From: an uncultured Acetobacteraceae bacterium
GTDB taxonomy: Bacteria; Pseudomonadota; Alphaproteobacteria; Acetobacterales; Acetobacteraceae
Direction of reading: 5' to 3'
Assembly: GCA_903895595.1 (NCBI GenBank)
Contig: CAITUP010000112.1
Location: forward strand, 24,889-88,888
DNA: 64,000 nt
Made by a program: the position numbers and the translations under genes. Below are positions 60,018-64,000 of the stretch, piece after piece. Below the pieces are notes generated by a model, which saw only the letters and a program-made list of their open reading frames with translations, was not told the origin of the DNA and did not search any database. Each line of letters starts with the position of its first letter. Position 1 is the stretch's first letter.

Positions 60018-61006
60018 GCCTCTTCCGCGAATCGAGGTTCGACGATTTTATCGAAACTGGCGCCGGGTCCGACAATGCCGGCTTTCTCGTAAATCGGGAT
60101 CAGCTTGTTGAATTCCCCGATATCCATCGGCATCGGCGCCGGCCAAGCCTGCACTTCCTTGGTAAGAAGCTCCCATTCGCCACGGATACGATCGTCCGGC
60201 CATTTCGCGGCGTCGCGATCGTTGCTGTATTTGCGGAACATCGCCGCGAACCAATTGAAGTCCGTGGTGGCGGAGCGGTTGGCCCGCAGCTGCGCTTCCA
60301 GCAAATCCACCACGGCGCGCTGATTTTCCGGTTTTTTCAGCCAATCGCCGTTCACCGCCCAGCATTCGTTGGACCAGAATTCGAATTCCTTCCAGGGTTG
60401 GATAAGGACCTTGTAATTCCCCTGGGTGGCGATGTCGTTGGCCTGATCGGCATGGATCGGCACCAAATGCACCCGGTGCGCCAGCAGCGCCCGCATGCGG
60501 GCCGAGGACCCGCCTAGCGCAACGATATTCACACGAGCCGGATCGATCCCATGTTTCATCAACGCGCCCAGCAGCACCGCATGCACGGTATCGCCCGGCG
60601 TATTGATCCCAGCGACGATGCCGGGTTTTGTCAGATCCTCCAGCGAGCGCACCTTGTCCGCATCGGCGGTGAACACCAGATCGACGCTGGCATAGAATTG
60701 CCCGACGATCTTGATGTTCGCGCCCGCATTCGCCGCCGCGCACGCGCTGGGCGTGTCGGTGTCGCCGATATCGATGCCGCCACCGACCAAAATCTGCGTA
60801 ATGGCGGACTGCTTCTCCAACCGGCTGAAATCAGGCGGCCCGTACGCACCGGTTTGCTGCATCCCCTCCCGGCACGCCACGTTCCCCGGCACGTGAATGC
60901 CGGCGACGTTGGCGTTGGACATGATTTTCAGCACACGCGGTTCCGCGGCGCGCGCGACGAACGGCGCCGACAACCCCGCCCCAATCGCCAAACGACGGGT
61001 CAGCAT
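59999..61006 (-). CDS. ABC transporter substrate-binding protein (second TauD cassette)
   Basis: The 335-residue protein has a short twin-arginine-like signal (MLTRRLAIGAGLSAPFVARA) and an SsuA/NMT1-like mature part: ILVGGGIDIGDTDTPSACAA, IKIVGQFYASVDLVFTADAD, VAGINTPGDTVHAVLLGALM and LAHRVHLVPIHADQAND. It binds a periplasmic ligand for an ABC importer. It shares a base with the dioxygenase stop and overlaps the ATPase start, so all three are one transcript. The ligand is unknown. Confidence 0.88.
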   Translation of the reverse strand: MLTRRLAIGAGLSAPFVARAAEPRVLKIMSNANVAGIHVPGNVACREGMQQTGAYGPPDFSRLEKQSAITQILVGGGIDIGDTDTPSACAAANAGANIKIVGQFYASVDLVFTADADKVRSLEDLTKPGIVAGINTPGDTVHAVLLGALMKHGIDPARVNIVALGGSSARMRALLAHRVHLVPIHADQANDIATQGNYKVLIQPWKEFEFWSNECWAVNGDWLKKPENQRAVVDLLEAQLRANRSATTDFNWFAAMFRKYSNDRDAAKWPDDRIRGEWELLTKEVQAWPAPMPMDIGEFNKLIPIYEKAGIVGPGASFDKIVEPRFAEEAWKRLG

Positions 61007-61863
61007 CAAACGGGAATCCGGCGGTCCGGCGGATACCGGAAACTGACGCGCTTCAGCAGCCGTGTCATATGGCCGGGGAACGGATCGCGGCGGTGCATGG
61101 TGGACGAATTGTCCCACATCACCACATCGCCCACCGACCAATGGTGTTTGTAAACGATATCGTCCTGCGTCATGTACGACAGCAATTCCTTGAACAAAGG
61201 CTGGCTCTCATCCTCCGTAGAACCCTCGAATTCAGCCCCATGGCTCGGGCTGTACCAGATCGCCTTCGAACCGTTGAACGGGTGCGTCCGCACCGCCGGA
61301 TGCGGCGAGTCCGGGGCGCGCTTCAATTGTTCCGCCGTCATCTGCAAATCCGGCCGCGTCGCGGCCTCCCGCCGGTTGTGCCGGTCGACCGAGTTCACAA
61401 TCCGCTTGCCGTCCACCTTCGCCCGCAACTCGGCAGGCATACGGGCGTATGCGGCTTCCAGGTCCGCGAACCAGGTGTCGCCGCCCTCGGCCGGAATTTT
61501 CTCCCCGAACAGAATGGTGCCGAACGTCGGCTGCGGCATGTAGGACTGGTCGATGTGCCAAACCGCCTCCCCATCGCCCAGCACGCCGATGGCCTTGCCG
61601 TCTTCCTTGAGGTTGGACACGACCATGACCTCTTTGTTCTGGCGGGAGTGGTAGGTGGACCGGACATGGATTTCCAGCTCCCCGAACCGTTCGCCGAACC
61701 GCATCAGGTCCGATTCCTGTAGCTTCTGACCGGGAAAAACAGCGACCTTATGGGTCAGCCAAGATTCCTTGATCGCGGCGAAATCGCCGTCGGACACGGG
61801 TTGAGTCAGATCGATGCCGGTGATCTCGACGCCGATGGTTGGGGTGATGCGGCGGATGTGCAT
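61006..61863 (-). CDS. TauD/TfdA family Fe(II)/2-oxoglutarate dioxygenase (second cassette)
   Basis: The 285-residue enzyme begins MHIRRITPTIGVEITGIDLT and has VWHIDQSYMPQPT with the HxD ligands, THPFNGSKAIWY, and DNSSTMHRRDPF with the distal His, plus an Arg in HMTRLLKRVSF. It resembles the first cassette enzyme in layout, but not closely in sequence, so it probably serves another substrate. GGAGGACCGACC precedes ATG 61863. It is first in the leftward cassette and diverges from a dehydrogenase gene 91 bases away. Confidence 0.93.
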   Translation of the reverse strand: MHIRRITPTIGVEITGIDLTQPVSDGDFAAIKESWLTHKVAVFPGQKLQESDLMRFGERFGELEIHVRSTYHSRQNKEVMVVSNLKEDGKAIGVLGDGEAVWHIDQSYMPQPTFGTILFGEKIPAEGGDTWFADLEAAYARMPAELRAKVDGKRIVNSVDRHNRREAATRPDLQMTAEQLKRAPDSPHPAVRTHPFNGSKAIWYSPSHGAEFEGSTEDESQPLFKELLSYMTQDDIVYKHHWSVGDVVMWDNSSTMHRRDPFPGHMTRLLKRVSFRYPPDRRIPV

Positions 61864-61954
61864 GGTCGGTCCTCCGATTGGTTGGGCGCAGAAAAGCACG
61901 GGTTGGGGCGGACGGGTAGGGGTGGTAAATCCCCGAGGCATCAGGGGACAAAAC

Positions 61955-63013
61955 ATGCGACAGGTCGAAGTTCTCAGCATTCAACGCATCTCCGCCGCCG
62001 ATATCGCCAAGATCGAAACGGTGGACCCACGCGTCCGCGTCACCGACGCCGGCGGCTGGTTCGATGGTGAGATACGAGCGACCTGGCCGGCATTCGCCGC
62101 CGCGCGGTATCTCGCGCCGAACGCCAACGGGCAGGGCACGCGGGACGAACGCGACGCGCTGCTGGCGGGGGCGGAAGTGATCCTCGGCGGCTGGCCCTAT
62201 CCGCTCGATCTGCGATCCCGAGCGCCTATGCTGAAATGGTTCCACCAGCGGCCGGCCGGGGCGAGCAATCTGCTGATGGGCGATCTCTGGGGCAGCGACG
62301 TTACGGTCACGACCTCGCGCGGGGCCGGAAACACGCTGGCGATCGCGGAATATACCGTCGCCGGCATCCTGCATTTCGCCAAGGGATTGCAGAACGCCAT
62401 GCTCGGTGCCCAATCGGGCAGCATGGATCACCGCGTCTACCGGCCGCTGCTGATCGCCGAGAAAACCCTCTGCGTGATCGGCGCCGGCGGCATCGGCCAG
62501 GATGTCGGACGCCTCGGCGCGGCGCTCGGCATGCGCGTGGTGGGAACGCGGCGGCATCCGGTCGCGGGTGCCGACCTCCCGACCGGCTTCGCCGCGATCG
62601 GCGGCACCGCCGACTTGGATGGATTTCTGGAGCAAGCCGATTTCGTCGCCGTCTGCTGCCAATGGACGCCGGAAACCACGAACCTGATAAATGCGGAACG
62701 TCTCGCGCTGATGAAGCCGGGCGCGGTCCTGGCGAACGTCGCGCGCGGCGAAATCGTCGACGAAAATGCGGTGGCCGACGCGTTGGACCGCGGCCATCTG
62801 CGCGGCGTCGTCCTGGATGTCTACACCGGCGAATTCGAACACGCGCCGCCGGAACGCCTGTGGAAAGACCCGCGCGTGCTGATTACGCCGCACGTATCGG
62901 GCATGAGCGACGCCAACCGGCACGGCGCGATCGAGGTTTTTTGCGAGAATCTAAGGGCCTATCTGGATGAGGCGCCGCTGAAGAACAGGATCGACTGGGC
63001 GTTGGGCTACTGA
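61955..63013 (+). CDS. D-2-hydroxyacid dehydrogenase family protein
   Basis: The 352-residue protein has the D-isomer 2-hydroxyacid dehydrogenase features: KTLCVIGAGGIGQDVGRLGA (NAD loop), CCQWTPETTNLINAERLALM, KPGAVLANVARGEIVDENAV with the catalytic Arg, and RVLITPHVSGMSD with the His. The substrate is a 2-oxo acid such as glyoxylate or hydroxypyruvate, not further specified. AGGGGACAAAAC precedes ATG 61955. It may process products of the neighbouring dioxygenase, which is inference. Confidence 0.9.
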   Translation: MRQVEVLSIQRISAADIAKIETVDPRVRVTDAGGWFDGEIRATWPAFAAARYLAPNANGQGTRDERDALLAGAEVILGGWPYPLDLRSRAPMLKWFHQRPAGASNLLMGDLWGSDVTVTTSRGAGNTLAIAEYTVAGILHFAKGLQNAMLGAQSGSMDHRVYRPLLIAEKTLCVIGAGGIGQDVGRLGAALGMRVVGTRRHPVAGADLPTGFAAIGGTADLDGFLEQADFVAVCCQWTPETTNLINAERLALMKPGAVLANVARGEIVDENAVADALDRGHLRGVVLDVYTGEFEHAPPERLWKDPRVLITPHVSGMSDANRHGAIEVFCENLRAYLDEAPLKNRIDWALGY

Positions 63014-63023
63014 CCATGCGGCG

Positions 63024-63452
63024 TCAGGAGGAAATGACCCGTATTTCCTCGGTCTCGGCATAGGCGGCGATCCGCTGATCGCGGGTGACGATCGGGACCA
63101 CCAAATGCCGCGCGGTCGCGATAATCAGGCGGTCGCCGGGATCGCCGTAGGGATAATGCGGCACGTACGACGCATCGATGGCGATAGCGGGCGTGATCGG
63201 CGTTTCCTTGATCCCCGGCCCAGCCAGAAATCGTGCGAACCAGGTTTTCGGGTCCGGCAGGAACCGCAGCGCCGGCCCTTTGTTCGGCCGGTCCTTGCTC
63301 AGCATGCCGATTTCCCAGGCGCTGGCGGGGGAGACAAGGATGCCATCGCCCGCGCCCGCATCCAGGATCGCCGCCATCGCGGCGGCCGACATGGGCGCTC
63401 CGTTCGCTAGCCAGATGACGGCGCAGGTGTCCAGCAGAACGGCGTTGGTCAT
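63024..63452 (-). CDS. vapC: VapC-type PIN-domain toxin
   Basis: The 142-residue protein has a PIN ribonuclease fold: VLLDTCAVIWLANG with Asp8, SPASAWEIGMLSKD with the conserved Glu, and a C-terminal YGDPGDRLIIATARHLVVPIVTRDQRIAAY (in parts) with two acidic positions. It is of the type that has RFLPDPKTWFARFL between the halves. It would cleave specific RNAs when free. It overlaps the antitoxin gene by four bases. Confidence 0.92.
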   Translation of the reverse strand: MTNAVLLDTCAVIWLANGAPMSAAAMAAILDAGAGDGILVSPASAWEIGMLSKDRPNKGPALRFLPDPKTWFARFLAGPGIKETPITPAIAIDASYVPHYPYGDPGDRLIIATARHLVVPIVTRDQRIAAYAETEEIRVISS

Positions 63453-63721
63453 GCGTGCAGGATGCCGTCTTCGGCGGAGAAGCGTTCTTCCGCGATGGGG
63501 GCCGTCAGATCGACATCGTCCGGCACGATCACGGAACCGCGCATGAAGCCGTGCAGGTCGCGCACCGAGTCAGCGTTGCGCGGCGGTGCCATAAGCACGC
63601 CCACCGGCCGGCCGCGCTTGGTGATGGTGACCTTTTGCAGGGTACGGTCGGTCAGGCGATCGAAGATGTCCAGGCAGCGGGCCTTGAAGTCGGAGGCGCT
63701 GATGGTTTGCGTGTCATCCAT
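63449..63721 (-). CDS. vapB: Phd/YefM-type antitoxin of the VapC toxin
   Basis: The 90-residue protein has a Phd/YefM fold: MDDTQTISASDFKARCLDIF, LQKVTITKRGRPVGVLMAPP. The C-terminal part (LHGFMRGSVIVPDDVDLTAP, PIAEERFSAEDGILHA) is of the kind that wraps the toxin. It is first in a two-gene operon, directly downstream of a long palindromic operator. Its putative ribosome binding site (GGAAA) is inside the operator arm, so DNA-level repression and translation are closely coupled. Confidence 0.9.
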   Translation of the reverse strand: MDDTQTISASDFKARCLDIFDRLTDRTLQKVTITKRGRPVGVLMAPPRNADSVRDLHGFMRGSVIVPDDVDLTAPIAEERFSAEDGILHA

Positions 63722-63724
63722 GGT

Positions 63725-63769
63725 CGTATTTCCTGACTGGTCATCTAATATGACCAGTCAGGAAATACG
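63725..63769. promoter_or_regulatory. Palindromic operator of the vapBC operon
   Basis: CGTATTTCCTGACTGGTCAT (63725-63744) and its exact complement (63750-63769) are separated by CTAAT. The 20-bp arms lie 4 bases upstream of the antitoxin start and probably contain the promoter. It is the expected binding site of the VapBC complex. Confidence 0.82.
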
Positions 63770-63842
63770 CTATCCGCGAGCTCGAACGCAAGAGAAATCC
63801 CTAGCTAAGGGGATCGCATATGGCGGATTTCCGATACTTTCC

Positions 63843-63960
63843 GTCATGGTCGGGCCTGGCCCCCGACCATCTCACGCCAATTGGGCACCGTCCGAAAAAC
63901 CCTGCCTTTTCAATGGTGCGTAAAATCGCAGGAGATGGGCGGGTCACGCCCGACCATGAC
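63843..63960. repeat. Paired inverted copies of the palindromic repeat at the window end
   Basis: GTCATGGTCGGGCCTGGCCC at 63843 and GGGTCACGCCCGACCATGAC ending at 63960 face each other around about 80 bases. The outer flank GGTCATATGCGATAGCCCTG (63972-63996) matches the partial copy at 20055-20103, and GGATCGCATATGGCGGATTT (63811-63830) is its inverse form on the other side, so the full element spans about 63810-63998. Confidence 0.78.
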
Positions 63961-64000
63961 GAGCGGGGACGCCAAAGGTCATATGCGATAGCCCTGCTAG

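Overview
The window reads as a chromosomal segment of a GC-rich (roughly 65%) alphaproteobacterium, most likely of the Rhodospirillales/Acetobacteraceae. This is inferred from gene content, not from a marker gene: a three-gene pntAA-pntAB-pntB transhydrogenase, an Rrf2-sufBCDS-sufU-sufT-sufA operon, an RpoE-ChrR singlet-oxygen sigma/anti-sigma pair, a glycine-rich Hint-domain protein, and many GGTCGGGC/GACCCGACC palindromic intergenic repeats. There are no rRNA or tRNA genes, no CRISPR array, no prophage and no intact transposase. Most genes are catabolic, transport or housekeeping genes in short operons with ATGA-type overlaps.

Layout. 0-2.3 kb: GldG-like/permease/ATPase ABC system (minus). 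2.4-4.6 kb: arsC-like, DJ-1/PfpI and a P450 broken by one in-frame TGA. 4.7-8.8 kb: a DUF3299-like/M19 dipeptidase fusion, a peptide-type solute-binding protein and an Ldh-family dehydrogenase. 8.9-9.5 kb: an intact MntA-like nucleotidyltransferase followed by a decayed HepT. 9.5-12.5 kb: transhydrogenase with a terminator. 12.6-13.5 kb: an SDR fragment and a DUF4160/DUF2442 pair. 14.3-16.8 kb: glycine-rich Hint protein. 16.9-24.0 kb: amidohydrolase, GMC oxidoreductase, three tiny conserved genes, argD-like aminotransferase, CoA-transferase and a SnoaL-like protein.

24.0-32.6 kb is the most coherent block. Two operons diverge from a 185-bp gap that carries two divergent promoters, each TGATCC-N16-CGTA(A/T)T, the form recognised by RpoE of Rhodobacter sphaeroides. 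One operon encodes an FAD oxidoreductase, DUF1365, a Cfa-like protein lacking key catalytic residues, and DUF6134. The other encodes RpoE, ChrR (all zinc and cupin ligands present), a lipoprotein hydrolase, DUF1295, a second Cfa-like methyltransferase and a membrane protein. I infer a singlet-oxygen-inducible membrane-lipid modification locus, possibly for furan fatty acids.

32.6-37.6 kb: three tandem luciferase-like monooxygenases, then ABM, fumarase/ASL-type lyase, RidA and a zinc-ribbon protein. 37.6-44.0 kb: the suf operon under an Rrf2 regulator with a perfect 9-bp inverted repeat as probable operator. 44-49.6 kb: asparaginase-like protein, SDR, YqgE, class I glutamine amidotransferase-like hydrolase, LolA, MFS transporter. 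49.6-51.1 kb: a gene-poor repeat hotspot. 51.1-63.0 kb: glycosyltransferase, hydrolase, epimerase, and two TauD-plus-ABC cassettes (one complete, one without a permease) flanking a secreted phosphatase-fold protein whose catalytic Cys is Asp and an orphan glycine-rich protein; then a D-2-hydroxyacid dehydrogenase. 63.0-63.8 kb: a VapBC module with a 20-bp-arm palindromic operator, then another palindromic repeat pair at the window end.
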